A stretch of 36,292 nt of DNA from Paenibacillus sp. DMB5 (lineage in GTDB: Bacteria > Bacillota > Bacilli > Paenibacillales > Paenibacillaceae), in NCBI RefSeq assembly GCF_001517085.1, contig NZ_LRAC01000157.1:1-36292 (forward strand), read 5' to 3'. The stretch's first letter is position 1, and every line of letters begins with the position of its first letter. Below the pieces are notes generated by a model. It did not search any database. It saw nothing but the letters and a program-made list of their open reading frames with translations, and was not told the DNA's origin. The translations under genes were made by a program, and so were the position numbers. Below are positions 1 to 7,530 of this stretch, piece after piece.

Positions 1-1524
1 CGGCGCGCGAGAGCGGAGCGCCGCGAAGCGATGAGCGGCGCAGCTTCGCCAGCAGCACATCGCCGGCCGCCAGTGCAGCGCGGCGGTACTGCGCTTTGAT
101 CTCTGCCGCCAGGGCGCGGCAGAAGTTAAGCAGCGCCTCGCCGCTGCCGGACGTCCCGGCTTCACCTGTGCCGCGAGCCACTCGCGGCTCACCGCCGGGA
201 AGCTGTCCTTCAGACGGGTCTCTGCCCCGTCCTCCCAGACCTCCAGGCCTTCGGCCCATTCACGCACCGCCTGCAGAAGGTGCCAGTCCAGCTGCCCGGA
301 GATTTCCCGGCTCTGCAGCCCCTGCCAGGTATTGAGCCGCTTCTCCTGCTCCTTCTCCCGCTTGCCGGCAGTGAACAGGAGCCCGCGCCGGAATCCGGGG
401 GCAAGGCTCTCCACATAAGCACCAGCCGCCTCCCGAACATCTGCAGGCATCAAATTGAGGTTACCCAGCAGGGTATCAAGCATGCTCCGCAGATGATGCC
501 GCGACTCTTCCGGCAGGCCGGCAAGAGCCTCCTGTTCTCCGGCCACTGCCTTAAGTGCAGCCTGCACAGCCGCTTCATCCGCCCCTTGCGTTTCCATCTC
601 CAGCTGTTCCCGCTGCTCACTCTGTTCTTCTGCATAAGCGGTTACAAGCGTTTCAGCAATATGATGGGCTGACCGGGACAGGCTGTATTGCAGCAGTTCC
701 TCACGCCGGTCCAGCAGTGCGGATATCAGCTTCAGCAGCTCCTGCCACTGGTTCAGCGGATGTTCCTCCACCTTCAGGGAAGTGAACAAGAGCCCGGCTG
801 CTTGAATACCCCAGGCATCGAAAGCGCTTTCCAATTGCTGCCGGTACTCTTCGATTGTAATTTCCTGCTGGCGGTGTTTGTCGATCTGGTTAACAATAAG
901 ATACAGCGGTTTTCCCCAGTCACTGAGATTTTTGGCGAATGCCAGATTATTTTCGGACTGCACATGATTGTAATCCATTACATAGAAGACTACATCGGCC
1001 AAATGCAGCGCCGAGCGGGTGGCCGCCTGATGACCGTCATCGGTAGAGTCAACTCCCGGAGTGTCCATCAGCACGCCGTGCGCCCCCAGGACCGGAACCT
1101 TCTCCCACACCTCAATGGCTGAGTATTCACCGCCGCTGCGGCAGTATTCCTGGAGCTGGTCCGGTGAAGTCTCCCAGGGGATTACCGGAATTTCCTTCTG
1201 GACCGGCACGGGATACAGCTTAACACGCGGCTCCCCGCAGCGGATCGACACGATATTGGCACTGGTCGGAACGGGCCCTGAAGGCAGTACGTTACTGCCG
1301 CAGAGCTTATTGATCATACTGGACTTTCCGGCAGAGAAATGTCCGCAAAAAGCAAGCGTCAGCTCATCCTTCTGCTCTTTACTCTGCAAATCCGCAATGA
1401 CCCTGGCTGTTTCAGCTTCCCCCCACTGATCCATCAGCTCTTTAAATGAGGATAATGATGAGTCCTTTAACTGATTGTGGTTCTGATTCTGGTTCTGTTC
1501 CAGCTTCGTCTGTTCTGCCCGCAA
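1..1524 (-). CDS. Dynamin-family GTPase, 3' part outside window, likely frameshifted
   Basis: This is a large GTPase of the bacterial dynamin family, expected to act on membranes (remodelling or repair). The P-loop GHFSAGKSS lies about 65 residues in, followed by a switch/G3 segment MDTPGVDST and a G4-like NQID (in LIVNQIDKHR). Long charged helices rich in Glu, Gln and Leu follow. I place the start at TTG 1524-1522, because GGAGGTGG (1538-1531) sits 6 bases upstream; an in-frame ATG at 1548 lies ahead of that site. The frame stays open to the window edge, but below about position 180 the coding-like sequence (EALLNFCRALAAEIK) is in the neighbouring frame. One base therefore seems to be missing near 160-180. 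The family call is firm. Whether this is a single- or double-headed DynA cannot be seen. Confidence 0.85.
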   Translation of the reverse strand, partial: MRAEQTKLEQNQNQNHNQLKDSSLSSFKELMDQWGEAETARVIADLQSKEQKDELTLAFCGHFSAGKSSMINKLCGSNVLPSGPVPTSANIVSIRCGEPRVKLYPVPVQKEIPVIPWETSPDQLQEYCRSGGEYSAIEVWEKVPVLGAHGVLMDTPGVDSTDDGHQAATRSALHLADVVFYVMDYNHVQSENNLAFAKNLSDWGKPLYLIVNQIDKHRQQEITIEEYRQQLESAFDAWGIQAAGLLFTSLKVEEHPLNQWQELLKLISALLDRREELLQYSLSRSAHHIAETLVTAYAEEQSEQREQLEMETQGADEAAVQAALKAVAGEQEALAGLPEESRHHLRSMLDTLLGNLNLMPADVREAAGAYVESLAPGFRRGLLFTAGKREKEQEKRLNTWQGLQSREISGQLDWHLLQAVREWAEGLEVWEDGAETRLKDSFPAVSREWLAAQVKPGRPAAARRCLTSAAPWRQRSKRSTAALHWRPAMCCWRSCAAHRFAALRSRAP

Positions 1525-2019
1525 AAGTGCCCACCTCCGCCGTTTCATTAAAATTCCCAGCTATATAACTATGTACTTCAATAAGGATATGTCCATTAAA
1601 TGTAAATAACCGTTTCCAAGCTACCCGGAATCATGCTCAGCAGGCTGAATTGCTGATGGATTGCCCGGTAATACTTCAAAACATATTATTTCAAATTTAA
1701 CTAGTCGCAGATTATCTACATTTTATCACCTGTCTGTCACAAATCAAATCATCACGTTTTACAAAATCAGCTATAATCCCTTACAAAACGAGTGAACAGA
1801 TCATTACCGCTGAGTGAACTTTTCATATGAAAAACAGAGATGGTCAAACGATATTTAGTTCAAATGGTTGAATTTGGCGTCGGGTTCGAAGAGACAGAAT
1901 GGGGGAAGATAAGCAGGCTGCCAGCGTAAGGCCGGTTTCTGGAGTATTATGCACGTTCGAGTTCATTGTCCGTAAAAGAAGACCCGCCAGCAATATAGCA
2001 TCTGTAAGCTGACGATGCT

Positions 2020-2042
2020 TCTCTTGTACTTTGTACAAGAGA
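2020..2042. repeat. Perfect 10-bp inverted repeat, 3-base loop
   Basis: The arms TCTCTTGTAC (2020-2029) and GTACAAGAGA (2033-2042) are perfectly complementary around a TTT loop. No T-tract follows on either strand, so it is not an obvious intrinsic terminator. The TTGTAC core recurs in the inverted repeats just to the right. It could be a repressor operator or part of a mobile-type palindrome. Only the symmetry itself is certain. Confidence 0.7.
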
Positions 2043-2069
2043 TAAGGTTTAAATGAGGCTGAAAAAAAT

Positions 2070-2190
2070 CTATTGTATTCTGTACATTAGATTCTCAGAC
2101 TTCAGGCGCTTTCACCTCATTTCCCGATAATCAATTGTACAAAATGCAATAGAATGGATTTTCCAATCGTTTAGTATGGATTCTATTGCA
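2070..2190. repeat. Cluster of related inverted repeats (CTATTGyATTyTGTACA family)
   Basis: The 17-mer CTATTGTATTCTGTACA (2070-2086) is matched in inverted orientation by TGTACAAAATGCAATAG (2136-2152), with 15 of 17 bases agreeing. The second copy in turn forms an 11-bp perfect inverted repeat with ATTCTATTGCA: TGCAATAGAAT at 2145-2155 pairs with 2180-2190. Three copies of a half-site in about 120 bp of gene-free DNA suggest a repeated intergenic element or a regulator array. No function can be read from the sequence. Confidence 0.65.
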
Positions 2191-2276
2191 CAAAGCTGCA
2201 CAAAGCAAAATACACTTATGCGTACAAAGTGCGTCCTTCCGCTAGTTTTAAATGTACACACTCCCCTTAAATAGCC

Positions 2277-2672
2277 TTATTCAGAGTCAGCTGCCTGCGT
2301 TGCGGAGGAATCATCTATCGCCTGAACGGCCTGATTTAGCGCCACCAGTCTTCTTTCCAGGAGCGTTCTTTGCGGACTGCCGGCTTTTGACTTGGCGTAA
2401 CTGTTCTCAACGGACGGGATTAAGCCTTGAAGAACCTTGCGGGCCTCTGCTAAATCTTCAGGGGGATATGAATGGGGCTTTTGCTCCCAGGCATTTTCAA
2501 GTACCGCTAAGCCCGCACTGACAGCATGGAGCCGTTTCTTTGCCAGAGTTGTATTTGCACCGCTTTCGGTCATTTGGGTTACGGCGTTTTCGAGCTTTTG
2601 AACGGTTGACTTCATTGATTTTAAGGATTCCATTTGGTTTGACTTTGACACAGCTGCAGATTTATCTTCCAT
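2277..2672 (-). CDS. Small soluble helical protein of unknown function (131 aa)
   Basis: I do not recognise this family. The protein is charged, has no signal peptide or membrane segment, and reads as mostly alpha-helical (for example QKLENAVTQMTESGANTTL and LLERRLVALNQAVQAID), with Leu/Val spacing compatible with a coiled coil. The ATG at 2672 is the first in frame; a GAGG lies about 13 bases upstream, so initiation looks weak. An alternative inner ATG (MESLKS) has no better site. It lies downstream of the 88-aa gene but behind that gene's terminator. A TATACT directly after the terminator T-tract (2709-2704) could be a -10 box, or it may be transcribed by read-through. Confidence 0.65.
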   Translation of the reverse strand: MEDKSAAVSKSNQMESLKSMKSTVQKLENAVTQMTESGANTTLAKKRLHAVSAGLAVLENAWEQKPHSYPPEDLAEARKVLQGLIPSVENSYAKSKAGSPQRTLLERRLVALNQAVQAIDDSSATQAADSE

Positions 2673-2710
2673 ATAGAATTAAGGCCTCACTTTCCGGTGT
2701 CAGAGTATAT

Positions 2711-2736
2711 AAAAAAACCGGCCCCTGCGGGCCGGC
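2711..2736 (-). terminator. Intrinsic terminator after the nth operon
   Basis: On the minus strand GCCGGCCC pairs with GGGCCGGT around a GCAG loop and is followed directly by seven T (2717-2711). It lies about 20 bases after the stop of the 88-aa gene and closes the nth unit. Confidence 0.9.
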
Positions 2737-2754
2737 TCTTGCTGCAAATGAACA

Positions 2755-3021
2755 TTAAGCTGTTTCCAGAACCGGAAGCAGAATTTCAAAAACCTTACCG
2801 TGCTGGAGAATTGTCAGACCGCGGGACTTGTCCTTCATCACGACAACCTCCGGCTTCTGGGACATCCGCTCCAGATAGTGTTCAGGCACATCGCCGGAAT
2901 GGCTGATTGTGATGCCTTCCACTTCCTGCTCTTCATTTTCTTCAAGCGGACTTTCTACTACACGGTCGAAAATATCGGAAAAAGTCTCAAAATTATCGGT
3001 ATACACAGAAATGCACTTCAT
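2755..3021 (-). CDS. Conserved small protein of unknown function (88 aa), coupled to nth
   Basis: This is a small acidic soluble protein (MKCISVYTDNFETFSDIF...). I believe similar proteins occur widely in Paenibacillus and relatives, sometimes under the doubtful label NAD/NADP transhydrogenase alpha subunit. No Rossmann motif supports that name. It ends with a conserved-looking KPEVVVMKDKSRGLTILQHG and FEILLP. The ATG lies two bases after the nth stop codon, so it is almost certainly translated with nth, and the terminator follows shortly after. That pairing is the only functional hint. Confidence 0.75.
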   Translation of the reverse strand: MKCISVYTDNFETFSDIFDRVVESPLEENEEQEVEGITISHSGDVPEHYLERMSQKPEVVVMKDKSRGLTILQHGKVFEILLPVLETA

Positions 3022-3023
3022 CT

Positions 3024-3734
3024 CTATCCCATCCTCTTCTTCATCTCTAACTTCTTTGTTGCTCCCGCCTCAGTCTTAGTTTTCCTGATTGCTGCGGTTT
3101 TCATACGTTTCTTACCTTCCCGGCATACGTCGAGCAGCGGACACACGGGGCATGCCGGATTCTGTGCCTTGCAGTGATAGCGGCCGAAAAAAATCAGCCG
3201 GTGATGCGTGAGCGTCCATTCCTCACGGGGCACCGCCTTCATTAGCTTCTTCTCCACTTCCAGCACGGAATCATCCCAGCCGGCAAGCGCCAGCCGCTTG
3301 GCCACACGCTCAACATGAGTATCTACCGCGATAGCCGGCACTCCAAATGCATTGGACACCACAACATTGGCTGTCTTACGCCCTACACCAGGTAAGGTTA
3401 CCAGCTGATCATGAGCCTGCGGCACTTCCCCACCATACCGCTCAATCAGAATCGAACACAGATTCTGAATATGCTTGGCTTTGTTGCGGAATAATCCAAT
3501 GCGCCGGATATCATTTTCCAGCTCCTCCAGGGGAACGGAAACATAGTCCAGCGGAGATTGATACTTTTGAAAGAGGTCCACTGTCACTTTGTTTACTGTT
3601 GCGTCCGTACATTGGGCTGATAACAAAACAGCAATCGTTAGCTCGAAGGCATTCTTGTGGTTCAGCTCACAATGCGCATCAGGAAACAAGTCCCCGATAG
3701 TATCCAGAATGTGGCGGACTTCTGCGGCTTTCAT
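3024..3734 (-). CDS. nth: Endonuclease III (DNA glycosylase/AP lyase)
   Basis: Nth is a base-excision repair enzyme that removes oxidised pyrimidines and cuts the abasic site. The helix-hairpin-helix LPGVGRKTANVV contains the catalytic Lys120, and Asp138 in VDTHVERV is the second catalytic residue; both fall at the same numbers as in the E. coli enzyme. The C-terminal 4Fe-4S ligands are C188, C195, C198 and C204 (C-x6-C-x2-C-x5-C). At 236 aa it is slightly long because of a basic Lys-rich tail (KKRMKTAAIRKTKTEAG). In B. subtilis nth follows dnaD; here dnaD lies some 16 kb away, with the pro, leu and envelope genes between. Confidence 0.97.
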   Translation of the reverse strand: MKAAEVRHILDTIGDLFPDAHCELNHKNAFELTIAVLLSAQCTDATVNKVTVDLFQKYQSPLDYVSVPLEELENDIRRIGLFRNKAKHIQNLCSILIERYGGEVPQAHDQLVTLPGVGRKTANVVVSNAFGVPAIAVDTHVERVAKRLALAGWDDSVLEVEKKLMKAVPREEWTLTHHRLIFFGRYHCKAQNPACPVCPLLDVCREGKKRMKTAAIRKTKTEAGATKKLEMKKRMG

Positions 3735-3850
3735 AGCGTCCCCTCCACGGAGTATTTACACTCGAAATGAAGATCGCGAGCGTATCCTCTCATAATCTGC
3801 AGAAATATAAGGATACATCCGGTGAGAAGCTTACCTTTGCTTATATTTCA

Positions 3851-3897
3851 AAAAAAACGTCCTGACGCAGTCAGTCTATCCTCTGCGTCAAGACGTG
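3851..3897 (-). terminator. Intrinsic terminator after the SLH-protein gene
   Basis: On the minus strand ACGTC-T-TGACGCAG pairs with CTGCGTCA-G-GACGT and is followed by a run of T (3857-3851). It lies about 25 bases after the stop at 3923 and ends the envelope-gene block. Confidence 0.9.
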
Positions 3898-3922
3898 TTT
3901 CACACGGAAATCCACCATAACA

Positions 3923-4789
3923 TTATTGTTTCACAATTTCAACCACAACGTCATTATTAAAATACATTATAATATTATCATTTTCTTTGAGAGATTGCAC
4001 GGATAAAGTCGTGTCACCTTGATGAATATATACATTTGGCGCGAGTGTATAGCGGTATACATCATTCAGAGTGGTACGTTTGACCTGAAGCTCATTGGTA
4101 GCTGCATCCGCCCGTGAGAATACCTTGCTGAGCTGGGTGAGTACACGGATGAGAACAACGCCATCCGAATCCTTCCGCACTTCCACCCGGTCCGCCGTTG
4201 TCACATTGCCCAGTGAAGCTGTCGTCACACCGTCTCGGACTACCCGTACACCGCTTCCGGCCGTAAAGGTCTGCGAAGCCCCTGTGTAATCCTTGACAGT
4301 CAGCGTCCCTGCCGCAGCATCGACCGCAGCTACCTGACCGCTGCTTAGCTTCACTGACTGGATCGAGACAGGTGTGCTTCCGTCAAACTTCACGTTGATG
4401 AAGCCGCCTACCTTCAGGTCACTGATTGTGATGTTCTGGCCGGCCTCATTGGTCATCGGAACAGTCAGTGTGTACAGTTCGCTTGTACCTCCAGACCACT
4501 TTACACCCAGCTTGTTAGCAGTACTGTTAAGAGTGGTAATCTCAAGCTGGGCAGCTGATTGCACACGCAGTACCGAGATAACGTCCTGCCCTCCGGAAAG
4601 CACTGCTGTAACCTGGCTGTTAATTGCTACATCAGCTATTGTGGCCGATGCTCTGCCGAAATAATCAATGCTCTGCGGATAAGGCAGCGTCAGTGACTGG
4701 CCGTTAGCCAGCTTCAGTACAAGCGTCCGTGCAGCGGCGTTCAGCGAGGCCAGTGTTCCGGTATACTTCGTGGTGCTTTCTACTGACAA
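3923..4789 (-). CDS. C-terminal part of the SLH surface protein, separated by a frame shift
   Basis: This frame (288 codons from a TTG) continues the beta-rich repeat architecture of the upstream frame. Units such as GTLASLNAAARTLVLKL and GQVAAVDAAAGTLTVKD match units like GTIQSVDTAGKKITFKN upstream. It has no signal peptide and no ribosome binding site of its own, and its first codons overlap the end of the upstream frame by 10 bases in the -1 frame. I read it as the last third of one gene of roughly 920 codons, out of frame through one missing base near 4785-4800. A separately translated partner is possible but less likely. It would lie outside the cell, attached through the SLH half. Confidence 0.7.
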   Translation of the reverse strand: MSVESTTKYTGTLASLNAAARTLVLKLANGQSLTLPYPQSIDYFGRASATIADVAINSQVTAVLSGGQDVISVLRVQSAAQLEITTLNSTANKLGVKWSGGTSELYTLTVPMTNEAGQNITISDLKVGGFINVKFDGSTPVSIQSVKLSSGQVAAVDAAAGTLTVKDYTGASQTFTAGSGVRVVRDGVTTASLGNVTTADRVEVRKDSDGVVLIRVLTQLSKVFSRADAATNELQVKRTTLNDVYRYTLAPNVYIHQGDTTLSVQSLKENDNIIMYFNNDVVVEIVKQ

Positions 4790-6672
4790 GCGCGGTCACC
4801 GACGGCATTCACATCCACCTTGCGGCCTTCCGTCAGTCTGGAGGCAATGCCTGTCAGCGTCGGAGAAGCAACTCCGTCATAAGCAAGCTTGGTGCTGGCA
4901 TTCAACACCACCACATGCGCTTTGTTGCTGCTGTCTGTAAAGGTAAGCAGCTGTGTTTTGGCATTGTAAGCGACCACCGTTGCACCGCTGTATTGTTCGA
5001 TCTGACGGCTAGTCACTTCGATCCTCGTAACCTGGTCGCTGCTGTTCAGTGTCAGCTGGACGTTATCTCCGCCGGTAGCATCGGCAATAAGATCTGCTGC
5101 AGCCGGACTGGTTACATTAGGAATCACGATAGCCGGCGATGCCGCCAGCAGCTTAACCTCACGTGTACCGTCAGACTTTTTGTACACAATGGTTGAGCCT
5201 GTCAGCTCCATAATGTATCCGGAGACTGTACGTTCTGCTGCAGAGGTTACTTCAACTGCAGTCAGGATATTATTTTTAACAGTATATTTTACAGCAGAAT
5301 TGGTTTTAAGATCGGCAGGCTGCAGTACTGCGCTCTGTGAGCTGAACAGTGTGCTGCCATCCTCCCAGCTGAAGGTCTCAACCGTCCCGGCTGTATTCTT
5401 GAAGGTAATTTTTTTGCCTGCAGTATCAACGCTTTGAATCGTTCCGGAAGCGGTTTTGTTTACAATGCCTGAAGTCACCTGCAGCTTGACCACTTTGCGG
5501 GAGCCGCTGTAGGTTTCGCGTGTCAGCTTGATTTTGCTCCCTGCAGTCACCGCTGAAGCATTAATCACAGCATCATTTACGTCAACAAATACGGTGTTCT
5601 CATCATAGCTGTATTGATCATATCCGGTTGGAGAATCTACCCAGATCACGCCTGGTGTAACCTTGGCAAATGTTCCTTCGGCAGTCTCAATCTGCTGCAC
5701 AGGATTAGTTAACTCTACATAAACGGCGTTGTAGGTTGCCCCGATAACGGTAACTTTAGTATAAGGCTGAATATCATTCAGGCCGATTCTCGCTTCGGAG
5801 GCACTTGTAAAATAGGCGGTTGATGCACTCAGGTTATAAGTAGCATTAGTTCCGTTACTGTACAGTGTAAGTTTGCCGTCCTTTAAAGCGCTGACTGTAC
5901 CGGAAACCGTGTTGTCATACTGCAGTGAATTATGCGCTTCTGCCCGGCTGAAGAAAGTCGCCAGCTGTGCGCGGGTTACTGCACCCTGAGGATCAAAGCG
6001 GTTACCGTCCAGCCCGTTTGCAAGCCCCAAATCTACTGCAGCATTGATGTATCCGCGCTTGTTGGCAGAGACCTTGGCATCATCGGCGAATCCAGTGGGC
6101 TCACTTGCTGCTGCAGCTGCCTCAGAGCTTTTACCCAGTGCACGGATTAGCAGCTCAGCCACCCATTCCCGGGAAGCCTTACGCTCTCCCCAGGAGGTTT
6201 TGAGATTGTCCGCAGCCATTTCTACTGTCTTGTCCAGCAAACCTGACTGGAAGGCAAGCACAACATAAGGCTTATAATAGTTATTGACCTGAAAATTCGA
6301 CGGCAGAACAACATCTGTTGTTGTATCCGCATTATTGTGCAGCTTCATAAAACGAAGAGCCATCAGGACAGCTTCCTGCTGGGTAACGGAATCCCCCGGA
6401 CGGAACAGCCCGTTATTGCCGACCACAATCCCTTGTGAAGCCAGCTTATAGATATGTTTTTCGGCCCAGAAGCCAGTTTTTACATCGCTGAAAATGCTGC
6501 CTGCCGCTGCTGCGGTTTGCGTTGTTGCCGCCGAAGTCGTGGTCGGGGCAGCCGCAGTATCCGCAAACGCCGCACCTGCTCCGCCAAACGCGATGGCGCC
6601 GGCCAGAACGGCGGAAGCCGCCTGGGCAGAATAAGCTCTAAGAGTATGTTTTGATCTTTTTTGACCGGACAA
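4780..6672 (-). CDS. S-layer homology (SLH) domain surface protein, N-terminal part
   Basis: This is an exported protein bound non-covalently to the cell wall. A signal peptide (basic KRSKH, then a hydrophobic SAVLAGAIAFGGAGAAFA with a cleavage-like AFA-D) is followed by three SLH repeats: SIFSDVKTGFWAEKHIYKL, an NNYYKPYVVLAFQSGLLD segment, and GFADDAKVSANKRGYINAAV with DPQGAVTRAQLA. After these come repeated beta modules of about 70 residues. I prefer the TTG at 6672 (SGQKRSKH), which has GAGGGG nine bases upstream, over the in-frame TTG at 6699. The frame ends in VGDRACQ at 4780, while the same kind of repeat goes on in the next frame. The gene is therefore probably frame-shifted and about 920 codons long. 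Confidence 0.85.
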   Translation of the reverse strand: MSGQKRSKHTLRAYSAQAASAVLAGAIAFGGAGAAFADTAAAPTTTSAATTQTAAAAGSIFSDVKTGFWAEKHIYKLASQGIVVGNNGLFRPGDSVTQQEAVLMALRFMKLHNNADTTTDVVLPSNFQVNNYYKPYVVLAFQSGLLDKTVEMAADNLKTSWGERKASREWVAELLIRALGKSSEAAAAASEPTGFADDAKVSANKRGYINAAVDLGLANGLDGNRFDPQGAVTRAQLATFFSRAEAHNSLQYDNTVSGTVSALKDGKLTLYSNGTNATYNLSASTAYFTSASEARIGLNDIQPYTKVTVIGATYNAVYVELTNPVQQIETAEGTFAKVTPGVIWVDSPTGYDQYSYDENTVFVDVNDAVINASAVTAGSKIKLTRETYSGSRKVVKLQVTSGIVNKTASGTIQSVDTAGKKITFKNTAGTVETFSWEDGSTLFSSQSAVLQPADLKTNSAVKYTVKNNILTAVEVTSAAERTVSGYIMELTGSTIVYKKSDGTREVKLLAASPAIVIPNVTSPAAADLIADATGGDNVQLTLNSSDQVTRIEVTSRQIEQYSGATVVAYNAKTQLLTFTDSSNKAHVVVLNASTKLAYDGVASPTLTGIASRLTEGRKVDVNAVGDRACQ

Positions 6673-6752
6673 TGCGTTATTCCCCTCTCTGTATCCCAAA
6701 TATGGTTCCGTTAGTGATTCGCCGGCCTGTGTCTTGTTTCCTGCACCGGAGA

Positions 6753-7385
6753 TTACAGGCCGCTGTTCTCTCTTGTCAGGGGATGCTCCAGATCAACATG
6801 TCCCATCAAGCTTTCGACCTGCTCACCGTCAACCAGAAGCTCAACAGCCTTCACATCTTCAAATTGGAAGAATGTCTTGGCCAGGGCACTGATCGCCATC
6901 GCTTCGCCGCCGGCGCCCAGCTGTGCTTCATCCGGCTTGTGGATATCCAGGGTGACCTGACCGTCCTTGAACTCAAGCGATTTCAGCTCCATGCCGCCCC
7001 ATAGCGACACCTGCTCCGCATTGCTGCTGGTCTGCAGCGCCTTGAAGCTTTCGGTATATTTCTCTGTATCATTTGCAAAGCTGATTGATGCTGCGCCTGT
7101 AACCAGATCCATCTGCTGAGGGTCAGTGTAATATACCTCGATGCTCTGGCTCTGCTTCTCCGGCTGTGCCGGTTCAGCGGTTGCAGCCGGAGTCGGGCTT
7201 GGTTCCGCCTGAGGAGCAGTAGACGGCGCAACGATTTCTCCGCCGCTGTTGTCGGCTCCGTTATCCGGTGCTTCTCCGGCGTTCCCTCCAGATCCGCTTA
7301 CCGCTGCAGTATTGTTCTGCGCCGCTTCGGCAGCCGGAGCCGCAGTCGGTTTATCCCCGCAGCCGGCAATAAGCAACAGTAGCAC
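6753..7385 (-). CDS. GerMN-domain lipoprotein (start affected by a frame shift)
   Basis: This is a membrane-anchored extracytoplasmic protein with one GerMN domain (IEVYYTDPQQMDLV through VELLVDGEQVESLMGHVDL). A Pro/Ala/Gly-rich linker separates it from a lipobox LIAGC. In the plain reading it starts at a GTG (7385) with a cut-short signal sequence. An ATG at 7420, preceded by AGGGGG at suitable spacing, reads MNKK and would join this frame if the run of six A (7414-7409) had one more base. That gives a textbook lipoprotein signal, MNKKINVNAVSAVLLLLIAGC in sense, so the true gene is probably 6753-7420 with one base missing. GerM is a sporulation and germination protein in Bacillus; here the neighbours suggest envelope work. 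Confidence 0.8.
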   Translation of the reverse strand: MLLLLIAGCGDKPTAAPAAEAAQNNTAAVSGSGGNAGEAPDNGADNSGGEIVAPSTAPQAEPSPTPAATAEPAQPEKQSQSIEVYYTDPQQMDLVTGAASISFANDTEKYTESFKALQTSSNAEQVSLWGGMELKSLEFKDGQVTLDIHKPDEAQLGAGGEAMAISALAKTFFQFEDVKAVELLVDGEQVESLMGHVDLEHPLTRENSGL

Positions 7386-7455
7386 AGCCGAGACTGCGTT
7401 AACGTTAATTTTTTGTTCATCAACATTACCCCCTATAGATGAATATGGGCAGACA

Positions 7456-7512
7456 GGGCGGCAAAGCCCGATCAGTCCGCCACTTCTGAGGCCAGACTGG
7501 ACTTTGCGGCCC
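7456..7512. other. Large imperfect hairpin between the amidase and lipoprotein genes
   Basis: The arms GGGCGGCAAAG (from 7456) and CTTTGCGGCCC (to 7512) pair with one mismatch, and inner AGTCC/GGACT can extend the stem. There is no T-tract, so it is not a classical terminator. It may stabilise transcript ends or weaken transcription between the two genes. Confidence 0.4.
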
Positions 7513-7530
7513 TAATCTGCCGCTTGGCTG

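Larger units (their letters stand above)
1549..2276. other. Gene-free AT-rich intergenic stretch
   Basis: No convincing gene is present. The only reading frame above 60 codons (minus strand, 2038-1844) starts with a TTG inside a palindrome and has no ribosome binding site. The left part is plain AT-rich DNA that presumably holds the promoter of the dynamin-like gene. The right part (2020-2190) holds a 10-bp hairpin and several related inverted repeats, listed separately. Confidence 0.6.

Noticed and set aside
1844..2038. 64-codon minus-strand frame in the gene-free stretch
   Set aside because: It starts with a TTG inside the palindrome at 2020-2042, has no ribosome binding site and no protein-like pattern.
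2755..3021. NAD/NADP transhydrogenase subunit label for the 88-aa protein
   Set aside because: No nucleotide-binding motif and far too short; the label, as remembered, is probably propagated.
4780..4800. Programmed -1 frameshift in the SLH gene
   Set aside because: No slippery heptamer or downstream pseudoknot was visible; similar one-base losses in four other genes favour error or mutation.
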